DNA of 51,164 nucleotides from Streptomyces griseus (GCA_002154345.1 MUNB01000117.1:1-51164); one strand, 5' to 3'; shown: positions 1-8,526, counted from the stretch's first letter. Notes: generated from the sequence alone by a model not told the origin. A program made the numbers and translations.

Positions 1-170
1 CTGCGGGAGCGGATCGAGAAGCGCAAGGCGGAGACAACCGCGCCCATCGCCGCCGGCACCGGTCTCAGCGGTACGGCCGCGAGCAGCTCGGCGGCCGTAC
101 CGCTGAGACCGGTGCCGGCGGCGATGGGCGCGGTTTTCTCCGCCTTGCGCTTCTCGATCCGCTCCCGCAG
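1..170. repeat. 80-bp inverted repeat (fold-back) at window edge
   Basis: Bases 1-80 are the reverse complement of 91-170 with a single mismatch (35 against 136), separated by a 10-nt spacer (81-90). The right arm belongs to the minus-strand reading frame of the gene starting at 587. After the spacer, that frame simply reads back through the complement of its own sequence. The arm is therefore coding DNA duplicated in reverse, not a terminator. The most likely explanation is a contig-end fold-back artefact, though a real palindromic rearrangement cannot be excluded from sequence alone. Confidence 0.95.
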
Positions 171-587
171 CTCGCGCTGGGCGGCCAGCTCGGCCTGCGC
201 CTCCGAGAGTTCGGGGACGGCCGGTGCCTCGGCGGTGCCGTCGGCGGTCACGGCATCGGCCTCCAGGTCCCCGGCGGACTCCTCGGCAGGCGCGTCCTCG
301 ACGCCGTCGGAACCGTCCTCGGCGTCGGCCGGGCCGGTCTCCGCGTCGGGCACCTCGGCCGGGCGGTCCTCCGCCGCGGCCACGTCGGTGCCGGACACCT
401 CGGGGCCGGACACCTCGGCCGCGGGCTCCCCGGCGCCGGCCGCGTCGCCCGGCGGCTCGGTGGCTCCGGGCGCTTCGGGCGCGTCGGCGTGCGCGGAACC
501 CTCGGCACCGGTGTCCGGCGGGGACACGGTGTCCTGTGGTGTGTCCGTGCCGACGGTGCCGGGGGTCTCCCCGGGAAGCGCAGTCAC
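81..587 (-). CDS. Helix-hairpin-helix-type protein, N-terminal part only
   Basis: The frame starts at a GTG at 587 whose bases overlap the stop codon of the upstream aldo/keto reductase (GTGA overlap), suggesting translational coupling. The visible part has about 135 residues of low-complexity Ala/Pro/Glu/Asp sequence. A charged helix follows (ELREREIEKRK-like, encoded around 120-170), then a segment reading GTGLSGTAAELLAAV. That tail resembles Streptomyces proteins annotated as helix-hairpin-helix domain proteins, as I recall them, but the diagnostic C-terminal domain is not in the window. Below about base 90 the reading frame is disrupted by the fold-back repeat, so no real C-terminus is visible. 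The function is unknown and the family assignment is tentative. Confidence 0.6.
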
Positions 588-1567
588 AGCGTGCTCCAGT
601 CGTGATCGGGATAGCGGTGCACGGGCGCCGACACATCGTCGAGCGCCTGGCAGATCTCGTAGGGAAGACTAAGCGCCTCCACCGACAATGCCTCCGCGAG
701 CTGACCGGCGTTGCGCGCGCCGAGGATCGGCGCCGCCACCCCGGGCCGGTCCCGCACCCAGGCGAGCGCCACATGGAGCGGGCTCGTCGCCAGACCGTCC
801 GCCGCCGTCGCCACCGCGTCGGTGATCCGGGCCGCCGCGTCGTCGAGATACGGCTCGACGAACGGCGCGAGCCGCTCGGACGCGCCCCGGGAGTCGGACG
901 GAGTGCCCTGGCGGTACTTCCCGGTGAGCACACCGCGCCCCAGCGGCGAGGACGGCAGCAGCCCGATGCCGAGGTCCAGCGCGGCGGGCAGCACCTCGCG
1001 CTCGATGCCCCGCTGGAGCAGCGAGTACTCCATCTGCGTACTGGCCAGCCTCGTGCGCACCCCGGGCGCGGCGAGCTGCCAGGTGGCCGCCTTCGCCAGC
1101 TGCCAGCCGCAGAAGTTCGACACGCCCGCGTAGCGGACCCGGCCCGAGGAGACGGCCAGGTCCACCGCCTGAAGGGTCTCCTCCAGCGGGGTCGCCGGAT
1201 CGAAGGCGTGGACCTGCCACAGATCCACGTGGTCCGTGCCGAGCCGCTCCAGGGACGCGTCCAGGGCGGCCAGGAGGTGCCCGCGCGAGCCGTTGACGCG
1301 GCGGTAGGGGTCGGGGACGTTTCCGGCCTTCGTGGCGATGACCAGATCCTCGCGCGGCACCAGGCTGCCGACGAGCCGCCCGAGCAGGTATTCGGCCTCG
1401 CCGCCCCCGTACACGTCGGCGGTGTCCACCAGGGTGCCGCCCGCGTCCCAGAACGCCTTGAGCTGGTCGGCGGCGTCGTGCTCGTCCGTGTCCCGGCCCC
1501 AGGTGAGGGTGCCGAGCCCGATCCGGGACACGCGAAGGCCGGTACGGCCGAGATGCCTCTGCTCCAT
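584..1567 (-). CDS. Aldo/keto reductase
   Basis: This is a 327-residue (alpha/beta)8-barrel NADPH-dependent aldo/keto reductase, which reduces aldehydes or ketones in the cytoplasm. The N-terminus MEQRHLGRTGLRVSRIGLG is the usual one for the family. The catalytic tetrad is visible as Asp48 and Tyr53 (DTADVY), Lys80 (IATK) and His120 (WQVH). The start at 1567 is preferred over an upstream in-frame GTG because it begins exactly at the conserved first strand. No good ribosome-binding site precedes it, so it may be leaderless. It is divergent from the LLM oxidoreductase at 1707, and its stop overlaps the start of the next minus-strand gene by 4 nt. The substrate cannot be predicted. Confidence 0.93.
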   Translation of the reverse strand: MEQRHLGRTGLRVSRIGLGTLTWGRDTDEHDAADQLKAFWDAGGTLVDTADVYGGGEAEYLLGRLVGSLVPREDLVIATKAGNVPDPYRRVNGSRGHLLAALDASLERLGTDHVDLWQVHAFDPATPLEETLQAVDLAVSSGRVRYAGVSNFCGWQLAKAATWQLAAPGVRTRLASTQMEYSLLQRGIEREVLPAALDLGIGLLPSSPLGRGVLTGKYRQGTPSDSRGASERLAPFVEPYLDDAAARITDAVATAADGLATSPLHVALAWVRDRPGVAAPILGARNAGQLAEALSVEALSLPYEICQALDDVSAPVHRYPDHDWSTL

Positions 1568-1660
1568 GGGCGCTGAGATTACTGGCCATGGCCCCACCGG
1601 GTGCAGGGCCTGTGGACAACCCGAGGTCCGCCGGGCCTGCCGGATCGCCGCCGCCCGCGC

Positions 1661-1666
1661 TAGAGT
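1661..1666 (+). promoter_or_regulatory. -10 element TAGAGT upstream of LLM oxidoreductase
   Basis: TAGAGT fits the TANNNT -10 of the main Streptomyces sigma factor. It would start transcription near 1673, leaving a leader of about 34 nt containing the palindrome at 1682-1695. No convincing -35 is visible. Confidence 0.4.
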
Positions 1667-1681
1667 CCGGAGAAAGGGACG

Positions 1682-1695
1682 TTACTGATCAGTAA
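1682..1695. promoter_or_regulatory. Perfect 14-bp palindrome, probable repressor operator
   Basis: TTACTGATCAGTAA is a perfect palindrome ending 11 bp before the ATG at 1707, between a -10-like TAGAGT (1661-1666) and the coding start. Its form (TTACT...AGTAA) resembles TetR-family operators. A protein bound here would block transcription just past the start point. No TetR gene is adjacent, so the regulator would act in trans. Confidence 0.6.
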
Positions 1696-1706
1696 GGGGA
1701 GCGGCT

Positions 1707-2756
1707 ATGCGGCTCGGCATCAATCTCGGTTACTGGGGCGCCGGCATGGACGGCGACAACCTCGCCGTCGCGCAGGAGGCCGACCGGCTCGGCTACGACG
1801 TCTGCTGGGCGGCCGAGGCGTACGGCTCCGACGCCCCGACCGTGCTGACCTGGGTCGCGGCCCAGACCGAGTCGATCGACGTCGGCTCCGCGATCATGCA
1901 GATCCCGGCCCGGCAGCCCACCATGACGGCGATGACCGCCGCCACCCTCGACTCGCTCTCCGGCGGCCGCTTCCGCCTCGGCCTCGGCGTCTCGGGCCCG
2001 CAGGTCTCCGAAGGCTGGTACGGCGTGAAGTTCGACAAGCCGCTGGCCCGCACCCGCGAGTACGTCGAGATCGTCCGCAAGGCGATGACCCGCGAGCGCG
2101 TCTCGTACGAGGGCGCCCACTGGACGCTGCCGCTCCCCGACGGCCCGGGCAAGCCGATCAAGCTCACCGTGCACCCCCAGCGCGAGCACATCCCGCTCTA
2201 CATCGCCGCGATCGGCCCCAAGAACCTGGAGCAGACCGGCGAGATCGCCGACGGCGCCCTGCTGATCTTCCCCTCCGCCGAGCACCTGGAGGAGACCGCG
2301 ATCCAGCCGCTGCGCGCCGGCCGCGAGAAGGCGGGCAAGACCATGGAGGGCTTCGACGTCAGCCCGACGCTGCCGCTCGCCGTCGGCGACGACGTGAACG
2401 GCCTGGCCGACATGTTCCGTCCGTACACCGCCCTGTACGTCGGCGGCATGGGCAGCCGGAAGCAGAACTTCTACAACCAGCTCGCCCAGCGCATGGGGTA
2501 CGAGAAGGAGGCCGCCGAGATCCAGGACAAGTACCTCGGCGGGGACAAGGCGGGGGCGGCCGCCGCCGTTCCGCACCAGCTGATCGACCAGACCGCGCTG
2601 CTCGGCCCCGTCGAGCGGATCGCCGAGCGGATGCAGGCGTACGCCGCCGCCGGGGTCACCACGCTCAACCTCGCCCCGGCCGGCTTCACCCTGGAGGAGC
2701 GGCTCACCGCGCTCCGCGCCGGCACGGACGCCCTGGAGCGCTCCGGCCTCGCGTAA
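1707..2756 (+). CDS. LLM-class F420-dependent oxidoreductase
   Basis: This 349-residue protein is of the luciferase-like monooxygenase superfamily. It has the N-terminal strand MRLGINLGYWG, a DAPTVLTWVAAQT segment, SGGRFRLGLGVSGPQ, and a C-terminal TTLNLAPAGFTLEERLTAL. In actinobacteria this subgroup (LLM, F420-dependent) normally uses reduced coenzyme F420 for hydride transfer. The ATG at 1707 follows an AAGGGGA ribosome-binding site (1694-1700). It stands alone, with a palindromic operator upstream and a hairpin downstream. The substrate is unknown. Confidence 0.92.
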   Translation: MRLGINLGYWGAGMDGDNLAVAQEADRLGYDVCWAAEAYGSDAPTVLTWVAAQTESIDVGSAIMQIPARQPTMTAMTAATLDSLSGGRFRLGLGVSGPQVSEGWYGVKFDKPLARTREYVEIVRKAMTRERVSYEGAHWTLPLPDGPGKPIKLTVHPQREHIPLYIAAIGPKNLEQTGEIADGALLIFPSAEHLEETAIQPLRAGREKAGKTMEGFDVSPTLPLAVGDDVNGLADMFRPYTALYVGGMGSRKQNFYNQLAQRMGYEKEAAEIQDKYLGGDKAGAAAAVPHQLIDQTALLGPVERIAERMQAYAAAGVTTLNLAPAGFTLEERLTALRAGTDALERSGLA

Positions 2757-2773
2757 CGCCCGCGGGCAGCACT

Positions 2774-2816
2774 ACGGCCGTGGTGGGGGCTCGGGGGTCT
2801 TCCCCGCCACGGCCGT
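2774..2816. terminator. GC-rich hairpin terminator after LLM gene
   Basis: The arms starting ACGGCCGTGGTGGGG (2774) and ending CCCCGCCACGGCCGT (2816) pair over 15 bp with one mismatch. There is no U-tract, as is common in Streptomyces. It lies 17 bp past the stop at 2756. Confidence 0.7.
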
Positions 2817-3001
2817 CATCCGGAACAACGCGCCGCACGCCCAAGGGTTACGCCGCGCGGCGGGCGGGGCTCGTGACGGTCGCCGTGTGCGGTCGGTGAC
2901 CGTTCCGGTTGCCGACCGCCGTACGGCGCATTTGACTCTTCCTGCGGACAACTGCTCCGCGGACGTGAGCTCCGCGGGCAACGGGTACGGAGGTGGCCGT
3001 C

Positions 3002-3790
3002 ATGCTCTCAGCGCAGACCCTGTTCCAGGAGATCCTGGACGACGACGAGTCCTACCGGCTCTTCTGTTCCATCGCCGCGAGCGGCGAGTCCCAGGGCGGC
3101 TGGGAGAACGCCCGGATCGCCGCCCTCGTCCCGGAGGGCCGCCGCGAGCTGGCCCCCAGGATCGTCCGGCACGGCGCCGACGAGGACAAGCACGGCCGGA
3201 TCTTCAACGCCCTCCTGAAGAAGCGCGGGCTGCCGCCCGTCGAGGTCCCGCCGGAGACCGACTACACGATGCTCCTGGAGCAGCAGGGCATCGGTCTCGC
3301 CCACTCCCGGCTGCGCGGCGAGGAGCGGCTCACCGAGCGCGACATCATCACCTATCTGGCCCACAGCCGGATCACCGAGCAGCGCGCCTCCGAGCAGATG
3401 CAGCTGCTGCGCCGGTACTTCGCCGACCACCCCGACATCGGCCGCGCGGTGAAGATGATCTCCAACGACGAGGACAACCACCTCGCCTACTGCCACGAGG
3501 AACTGCTCGCCCTCGCGCGCGAGGGACACGGCCGGACCATCCAGCGGATCATGCGCGAGTGCGCCCTGGCCGAGATCCGGGTCTACCGCGACGTCAGCCT
3601 CGCCGTGATGGCCGCCATGGGCCGCATCCTCGGCTGGTCGCGCCCCAAGGCCGCCGTCCTCGCCGCGGGGATCCACACGGTGTACGCGTACGAGCGCCTG
3701 ATCGGCTGGCGGCGCATGGTGACCCTGGAGATGCCGGAGCGCCGCAACGCGCTGGGCAGCCCCGCCGCACCGGAACACGAGTACGCCTGA
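3002..3790 (+). CDS. Ferritin-like diiron four-helix-bundle protein
   Basis: This is a 262-residue cytoplasmic protein of the ferritin-like superfamily. Two ExxH motifs lie in separate helices, Glu61-Asp-Lys-His64 and Glu158-Asp-Asn-His161, with further Glu residues at 127 and 132. This is the arrangement expected for a carboxylate-bridged diiron centre. The ATG at 3002 is chosen because GGAGGT (2989-2994) sits 7 nt upstream; an in-frame GTG at 2993 overlaps that ribosome-binding site. Such proteins act in oxygen or peroxide handling or hydroxylation, and the specific reaction cannot be told. The gene converges on corA. Confidence 0.85.
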   Translation: MLSAQTLFQEILDDDESYRLFCSIAASGESQGGWENARIAALVPEGRRELAPRIVRHGADEDKHGRIFNALLKKRGLPPVEVPPETDYTMLLEQQGIGLAHSRLRGEERLTERDIITYLAHSRITEQRASEQMQLLRRYFADHPDIGRAVKMISNDEDNHLAYCHEELLALAREGHGRTIQRIMRECALAEIRVYRDVSLAVMAAMGRILGWSRPKAAVLAAGIHTVYAYERLIGWRRMVTLEMPERRNALGSPAAPEHEYA

Positions 3791-3829
3791 GAGTTCCTCG
3801 GCCCGCGACCGGCCCGCGACCGCCGGGCC

Positions 3830-4825
3830 TCAGAGCCAGCCGCGCCGCTTGAACAGCCGGTGCAGACCGAACACGGCGCAGACCATCAGCGCGATCACCG
3901 CCGGATAGGTCCACACCCAGTGCAGCTCCGGCATGTGGTCGAAGTTCATGCCGTAGACCCCCGCCACCATCGTCGGGACGGCGGCCATCGCCGCCCAGGC
4001 GGAGATCTTGCGCATGTCGTCGTTCTGCCGCACGCCCATCTGCGCCAGATGCGCCGACAGGATGTCCGAGAGCAGCCGGTCCAACCCCTCCACCTGCTCG
4101 TTGGCGCGCGTCAGATGGTCGGCCACGTCCCGGAAGAACGGCTGCGCGTGCTCGTGGACGAACGGCACGCCCGCACCCGCGAGCCGGGCCATCGGCGCCG
4201 TCAGCGGACCGGCCGCCCGGCGGAACTCCAGCACCTGCCGCTTGAAGGTGTAGATCCGGGCGGCGGTGTTCTTCGAGTCGCCGGAGCCGGTCGGTGCGAA
4301 GACCTGCGTCTCCAGCTCCTCCAGGTCGACCTGGAGTTCGCCCGCCACCTCCATGTAGTGGTCCACGACCGCGTCGCTGACCGCGTACAGCACCGCCGTC
4401 GGACCGTGCTTCAGGACCTCGGGCTCGGACTCCAGCCGCCGGCGCACGGCCGCCAGCGGGGCGCCCTCGCCGTGCCGGACCGTCACCACGAACGCGTCCC
4501 CTATGAAGACCATCAGCTCGTCGGCGCTGACCGTGTCGCTCTCGGGCTCGTAGACGACCGGCTTGAGCACCGCGAACAGCGAGTCGTCGTACACCTCCAG
4601 CTTGGGCCGCTGGTGCGCTCGCAGCGCGTCCTCCACGGCCAGCGGGTGCAGCCCGAACTCGTCGCGTACGCGGTCGAACTCCTCCTCCGTCGGCTCGTGC
4701 AGCCCGATCCACAGGAACGCGTCGTGCGAGGCGCGCGCCTCGTCCAGGGCGTCGGAGAGGTCGTCGGGCCGTTCGGTACGGCGCCCGTCCCGGTAGATGG
4801 CACAGTCCACGATCACGGCGGGCAT
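3830..4825 (-). CDS. corA: CorA-family magnesium/cobalt transporter
   Basis: This is a 331-residue inner-membrane divalent-cation channel. A soluble N-terminal domain (about 1-270) with long charged helices is followed by the signature Tyr-Gly-Met-Asn at 291-294. Two membrane segments (about 274-294 and 303-323) and a basic C-terminus complete it. The GMN loop forms the pore entrance in known CorA pentamers. The start at 4825 (MPAVIVDCAIYRDG) is the family start. The gene is divergent from the histidine phosphatase at 4874 with 48 bp between them. Confidence 0.95.
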   Translation of the reverse strand: MPAVIVDCAIYRDGRRTERPDDLSDALDEARASHDAFLWIGLHEPTEEEFDRVRDEFGLHPLAVEDALRAHQRPKLEVYDDSLFAVLKPVVYEPESDTVSADELMVFIGDAFVVTVRHGEGAPLAAVRRRLESEPEVLKHGPTAVLYAVSDAVVDHYMEVAGELQVDLEELETQVFAPTGSGDSKNTAARIYTFKRQVLEFRRAAGPLTAPMARLAGAGVPFVHEHAQPFFRDVADHLTRANEQVEGLDRLLSDILSAHLAQMGVRQNDDMRKISAWAAMAAVPTMVAGVYGMNFDHMPELHWVWTYPAVIALMVCAVFGLHRLFKRRGWL

Positions 4826-4860
4826 TCTTCCCCGTGAACCGCCCCCGCGCACCTCGGACG

Positions 4861-4866
4861 TACGCT
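4861..4866 (+). promoter_or_regulatory. -10 element TACGCT; likely leaderless start at 4874
   Basis: TACGCT ends 7 nt before the ATG at 4874 and no ribosome-binding site intervenes. This predicts a transcript beginning at or within a base or two of the start codon. Confidence 0.55.
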
Positions 4867-4873
4867 GGCGGGT

Positions 4874-5596
4874 ATGCCCACGCTGATCCTCGTACGCCAC
4901 GGACGCTCCACCGCCAACACCGCCGGAGTGCTCGCGGGCCGCACCCCCGGCGTCCTCCTCGACGAACGCGGCGCCGCACAGGCCGAGGCGCTGCCCGCGC
5001 GGTTCGCCGGCCTGGCCCCGGTCCTCGCCGTCAGCAGCCCCCTGGAGCGCTGCCGCCAGACGCTCCAGCCGCTCCTCGACGCCCGCCCCGGTCTGCCCCT
5101 GCACACCGAGGACCGGATCAGCGAGTGCGACTACGGCCACTGGTCGGGGCGGAAGCTGGCCGAACTCGCCGACGAGCCCCTGATGTCCGTCGTCCAGCAG
5201 CACCCCTCGGCGGCGGCCTTCCCGGGCGGCGAGTCCATGCGCGCGATGCAGGCCCGCGCCGTCGACGCCGTACGCGACTGGAACGAGCGGGTCGAGGCGG
5301 AGCACGGCGAGGACGCCACGTACGTCATGTGCTCGCACGGCGACATCATCAAGTCCCTCGTCGCCGACGCGCTGGGCATGCACCTGGACCTCTTCCAGCG
5401 CGTCCACGTCGACCCCTGCTCGGTCACCGCGATCCGCTACACCCGGCTGCGCCCCTTCCTCCTGAGGCTCGGCGACACCGGGGATCTCGCCGCCCTCGCG
5501 CCCCGCGAACAGTCCGTCGGGGCGGACGCCGCCGCCTCGCCCACCGGTGACGGCACGTCGGACGCGGCGGTCGGGGGCGGCGCGGGCGCGCCGTGA
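4874..5596 (+). CDS. Histidine phosphatase (MSMEG_4193-type)
   Basis: This 240-residue protein belongs to the phosphoglycerate-mutase-like histidine phosphatase branch. The catalytic set is visible: Arg8-His9-Gly10 (the phosphorylated histidine), Arg59 in SPLERCRQT, acidic Glu84 in ISECDYG, and His155 in CSHGD. The last 30 or so residues are a disordered Ala/Gly tail. In actinobacteria, as I recall, this subfamily accompanies the DUF3090 gene, which here follows by 70 bp. The substrate is unknown. Confidence 0.92.
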   Translation: MPTLILVRHGRSTANTAGVLAGRTPGVLLDERGAAQAEALPARFAGLAPVLAVSSPLERCRQTLQPLLDARPGLPLHTEDRISECDYGHWSGRKLAELADEPLMSVVQQHPSAAAFPGGESMRAMQARAVDAVRDWNERVEAEHGEDATYVMCSHGDIIKSLVADALGMHLDLFQRVHVDPCSVTAIRYTRLRPFLLRLGDTGDLAALAPREQSVGADAAASPTGDGTSDAAVGGGAGAP

Positions 5597-5609
5597 TCGC
5601 TCCGGGCAG

Positions 5610-5615
5610 TAGGGT
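5610..5615 (+). promoter_or_regulatory. -10 element TAGGGT upstream of DUF3090 gene
   Basis: The TAGGGT hexamer lies 51 bp before the GTG at 5667, in the short gap after the phosphatase gene. It would allow independent transcription of the DUF3090/kinase-like pair. No clear -35 is visible. Confidence 0.35.
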
Positions 5616-5666
5616 GGACGCGCCGTAGCGCCGCCCAACCACCATCGAAGCTCAAGGGAGCAGGAC

Positions 5667-6257
5667 GTGTCCCGTCAGGTGTTCCTCTACGACCCACCGG
5701 ACCGATTCGTGGCCGGTACGGTCGGGTTGCCTGGCCGCCGTACGTTTTTCCTGCAGGCGTCCTCCCAGGGCCGGGTCACCAGCGTGGCGCTGGAGAAGAC
5801 CCAGGTCGCCGCGCTCGCCGAGCGGATCGACGAACTGCTCGACGAGGTCGTGCGCCGCACCGGAGGCAATTCGCCGGTGCCCGCGGTGGCCCCGACCGAC
5901 GTCTCCGACACCGCGCCGCTCGACGTGCCCGTCGAGGAGGAGTTCCGGGTCGGCACCATGGCGCTGGCCTGGGACGGCGAGGAACAGCGCATGATCGTCG
6001 AGGCGCAGGCCCTCGTCGAACTCGACGCGGACTCCGAGGACGACCTCGCGGAGGCCGAGGAGAAGCTCCTCCAGGACGAGGAGAACGGTCCGCCGATGCT
6101 CCGCGTCCGGCTCAGCGGCGCGCAGGCCCGCGCGTTCGCCAAGCGCGCCCTGGACGTCGTCAACGCCGGACGCCCGCCGTGCCCGCTGTGCAGCCTGCCG
6201 CTCGACCCGGAAGGACACGTATGCCCGCGCCAGAACGGATACCGTCGCGGAGCCTGA
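5667..6257 (+). CDS. DUF3090 family protein with C-terminal zinc-ribbon-like motif
   Basis: This is a 196-residue protein of unknown function starting at GTG 5667 after the ribosome-binding site AAGGGAG. The N-terminal half reads VFLYDPPDRFVAGTVGLPG, followed by RTFFLQASSQ. The C-terminus carries Cys172-x2-Cys175 and His184-x-Cys186, a likely zinc site. An acidic helical stretch lies at 118-140. Its 3' end overlaps the next gene's start by 37 nt, a strong hint of coupled translation. The family is recurrent in actinobacteria beside the phosphatase and mshC. The reaction is unknown. Confidence 0.9.
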   Translation: MSRQVFLYDPPDRFVAGTVGLPGRRTFFLQASSQGRVTSVALEKTQVAALAERIDELLDEVVRRTGGNSPVPAVAPTDVSDTAPLDVPVEEEFRVGTMALAWDGEEQRMIVEAQALVELDADSEDDLAEAEEKLLQDEENGPPMLRVRLSGAQARAFAKRALDVVNAGRPPCPLCSLPLDPEGHVCPRQNGYRRGA

Positions 6258-7060
6258 CGGACACCGAGCTGCTCACCCTGCTCACCGAGGGCGCGATCAC
6301 CGTCCTCGGGCAGGTCGGCGGGGCGTCCAACGCGGTGCTGCACTGCACGGTGGCGTACGACGGCGAGGAGCGCACCTGCGCGTACAAGCCGGTCGCGGGC
6401 GAGCAGCCGCTGTGGGACTTCCCCGACGGCACCCTCGCCCAGCGGGAGGCCGCCGCGTACGAGATCTCCCGGGCGACCGGCTGGGACCTCGTGCCGCCGA
6501 CCGTGCTGCGGGAAGGGCCGTACGGGCAGGGCATGGTCCAGCTCTGGATCGACGGCCCCGAGGACGGTGAGGACGCCCCCGAGCTGCTGGCGCTCGTCGA
6601 GGGCGAGGAGCCGGGCGATGGCTGGAAAGCCGTGGGCTTCGCGGACGTGGGGGAGGGGAAGACAGCGCTCCTCGTGCACGCGGACGACGCCCGGCTGCGG
6701 CGGCTCGCCGTACTGGACGCGGTGATCAACAACGGCGACCGCAAGGGCGGCCACCTGCTGCCCGCGCCCGGCGGGCGGCTCTTCGGCATCGACCACGGGG
6801 TCACCTTCAACGCCGACGACAAGCTGCGCACCCTGCTCTGGGGCTGGGCGGGCGAGCCGCTGACCGAGGAGGCCCTGGCGGTGCTGGGGCGGCTCGCGGC
6901 GGAGCTGGCGCCGGACACTGCCCTCGCCACCCGGATGGCCGAACTCATCACGGCGGCCGAGCTGGAGGCCCTGCGGGAGCGGGTCGACGGGCTGCTCAAG
7001 GGCGGAGTGCACCCACGGCCGAGCGGCCAGTGGCCGCCCATTCCCTGGCCGCCGGTGTAG
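6221..7060 (+). CDS. SCO1664-like protein with PI3/4-kinase/HipA-like fold
   Basis: This 279-residue protein is of the actinobacterial family named after SCO1664 (TIGR03843, from memory). Kinase-like signatures are visible: Lys56 (CAYKP) as probable ATP-binding lysine, Glu76 (QREAAAYE) as the helix-C partner, Asn-Gly-Asp-Arg-Lys around 171-175 with His178 as catalytic loop, and Asp191-His-Gly193 as metal-binding motif. All positions needed for phosphotransfer appear intact. The ATG at 6221 has GGAAGG six nt upstream and lies inside the DUF3090 gene. The target (protein, lipid or small molecule) is unknown, so kinase activity is inferred only. Confidence 0.87.
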   Translation: MPAPERIPSRSLTDTELLTLLTEGAITVLGQVGGASNAVLHCTVAYDGEERTCAYKPVAGEQPLWDFPDGTLAQREAAAYEISRATGWDLVPPTVLREGPYGQGMVQLWIDGPEDGEDAPELLALVEGEEPGDGWKAVGFADVGEGKTALLVHADDARLRRLAVLDAVINNGDRKGGHLLPAPGGRLFGIDHGVTFNADDKLRTLLWGWAGEPLTEEALAVLGRLAAELAPDTALATRMAELITAAELEALRERVDGLLKGGVHPRPSGQWPPIPWPPV

Positions 7061-7170
7061 CACGCGCCCGACGGCGACCCCGCCTTGTACCTCCTGCCAG
7101 CGGTTTCCCGCAAGAAGGCCTCTTCGGACAGGTTTCCGGTGCCGGTTCGTATCCGGAAGCATCGTCCGGT

Positions 7171-7176
7171 TACGCT
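7171..7176 (+). promoter_or_regulatory. -10 element TACGCT; likely leaderless mshC
   Basis: TACGCT lies 6 nt before the ATG at 7183. There is no ribosome-binding site in the 15 bases preceding the ATG, consistent with a leaderless mRNA. Confidence 0.5.
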
Positions 7177-7182
7177 CATGAC

Positions 7183-8412
7183 ATGCATGCCTGGCCCGCT
7201 TCTGAGGTCCCCGCCCTGCCTGGCAAGGGCCGCGACCTTCGGATCCACGACACCGCGACCGGCGGACGGATCACCCTTGACCCCGGTCCCGTCGCCCGCA
7301 TCTACGTCTGCGGCATCACGCCGTACGACGCGACCCACATGGGTCATGCGGCGACCTACAACGCGTTCGACCTCGTTCAGCGCGTGTGGCTCGACACCAA
7401 GCGGCAGGTTCACTATGTCCAGAACGTGACCGACGTGGACGATCCGCTGCTGGAGCGGGCCGTGCGCGACGGTCAGGACTGGACCGAGCTCGCGGAGCGC
7501 GAGACGGCGCTCTTCCGCGAGGACATGACCGCCCTGCGGATGCTGCCCCCGCGGCACTACATCGGAGCGGTCGAGGCGATACCGGGCATCGTGCCCCTCG
7601 TCGAACGCCTCCGGGACGCGGGCGCCGCCTACGACCTGGACGGCGACATCTACTTCTCCGTCGACACCGACCCGCACTTCGGCGAGGTCTCCGGCCTCGA
7701 CGCCGAGGCGATGCGCCTGCTCTCCGCCGAACGCGGCGGCGACCCGGAGCGCCCCGGCAAGAAGAACCCCCTCGACCCGATGCTCTGGATGGCCGCCCGC
7801 CCGGGCGAGCCGAGCTGGGACGGGGGCTCGCTCGGCGCGGGCCGCCCCGGCTGGCACATCGAGTGCGTCGCCATCGCGCTCGACCACCTCGGCATGGGCT
7901 TCGACATCCAGGGCGGCGGCTCCGACCTCGCCTTCCCGCACCACGAGATGGGCGCCTCGCACGCCCAGGCGCTGACCGGCGAGCACCCGTTCGCCAAGGC
8001 GTACGTCCACGCCGGCATGGTCGGCCTGGACGGCGAGAAGATGTCCAAGTCCCGGGGCAACCTGGTCTTCGTCTCGGCCGTGCGCCGCGACGGCGTGGAC
8101 CCGGCGGCCATCCGCCTCGCCCTGCTCTCCCACCACTACCGCTCCGACTGGGAGTGGACCGACCAGGTGCTCGCCGACGCCGTCGAGCGTCTCGCACGCT
8201 GGCGGGCCGCCGTCTCGCGCCCCGACGGGCCGTCCGCCGACGCGCTCGTCGAGGAGGTCCGCGAGGCGCTCGCGGACGACCTGGACAGCCCCGCCGCACT
8301 GGCCGCGGTGGACCGCTGGGCCGCGCTCCAGGGCGCGGAGGGCGGTACCGACGAGGGCGCGCCCGGCCTCGTCTCCCGTACGGTCGACGCCCTCCTCGGA
8401 GTCGCGCTCTAA
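7183..8412 (+). CDS. mshC: Mycothiol ligase MshC
   Basis: This is L-cysteine:1D-myo-inositol 2-amino-2-deoxy-alpha-D-glucopyranoside ligase, 409 residues. It joins cysteine to GlcN-Ins with ATP in the penultimate steps of mycothiol synthesis. It is a class I cysteinyl-tRNA-synthetase relative: Cys43 (YVCGITPYD) and Cys228 (WHIEC) with His253/254 for zinc, HMGH at 52-55 (HIGH motif) and KMSKS at 286-290. It is shorter than CysRS because it lacks the anticodon-binding part. The start at 7183 ([14 protein letters not shown]) is the family start. It follows the kinase-like gene by 122 bp and ends before a strong terminator. Confidence 0.97.
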   Translation: MHAWPASEVPALPGKGRDLRIHDTATGGRITLDPGPVARIYVCGITPYDATHMGHAATYNAFDLVQRVWLDTKRQVHYVQNVTDVDDPLLERAVRDGQDWTELAERETALFREDMTALRMLPPRHYIGAVEAIPGIVPLVERLRDAGAAYDLDGDIYFSVDTDPHFGEVSGLDAEAMRLLSAERGGDPERPGKKNPLDPMLWMAARPGEPSWDGGSLGAGRPGWHIECVAIALDHLGMGFDIQGGGSDLAFPHHEMGASHAQALTGEHPFAKAYVHAGMVGLDGEKMSKSRGNLVFVSAVRRDGVDPAAIRLALLSHHYRSDWEWTDQVLADAVERLARWRAAVSRPDGPSADALVEEVREALADDLDSPAALAAVDRWAALQGAEGGTDEGAPGLVSRTVDALLGVAL

Positions 8413-8439
8413 GAGGTTTCCCCGCCCGCAGGATGGCTC

Positions 8440-8486
8440 GAACCGGCCTCGGACTTCTCTACGAAGTTCGGGGCCGGTTCCTTTTT
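8440..8486 (+). terminator. Rho-independent terminator after mshC
   Basis: The arms GAACCGGCCTCGGACTTC (8440-8457) and GAAGTTCGGGGCCGGTTC (8463-8480) form a hairpin with minor mismatches. It is followed directly by CTTTTTG. It lies 28 bp after the stop. Confidence 0.9.
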
Positions 8487-8526
8487 GTCCATGGTCATGT
8501 GCTCGAAGTTGCGCTAAAAGCTCACT

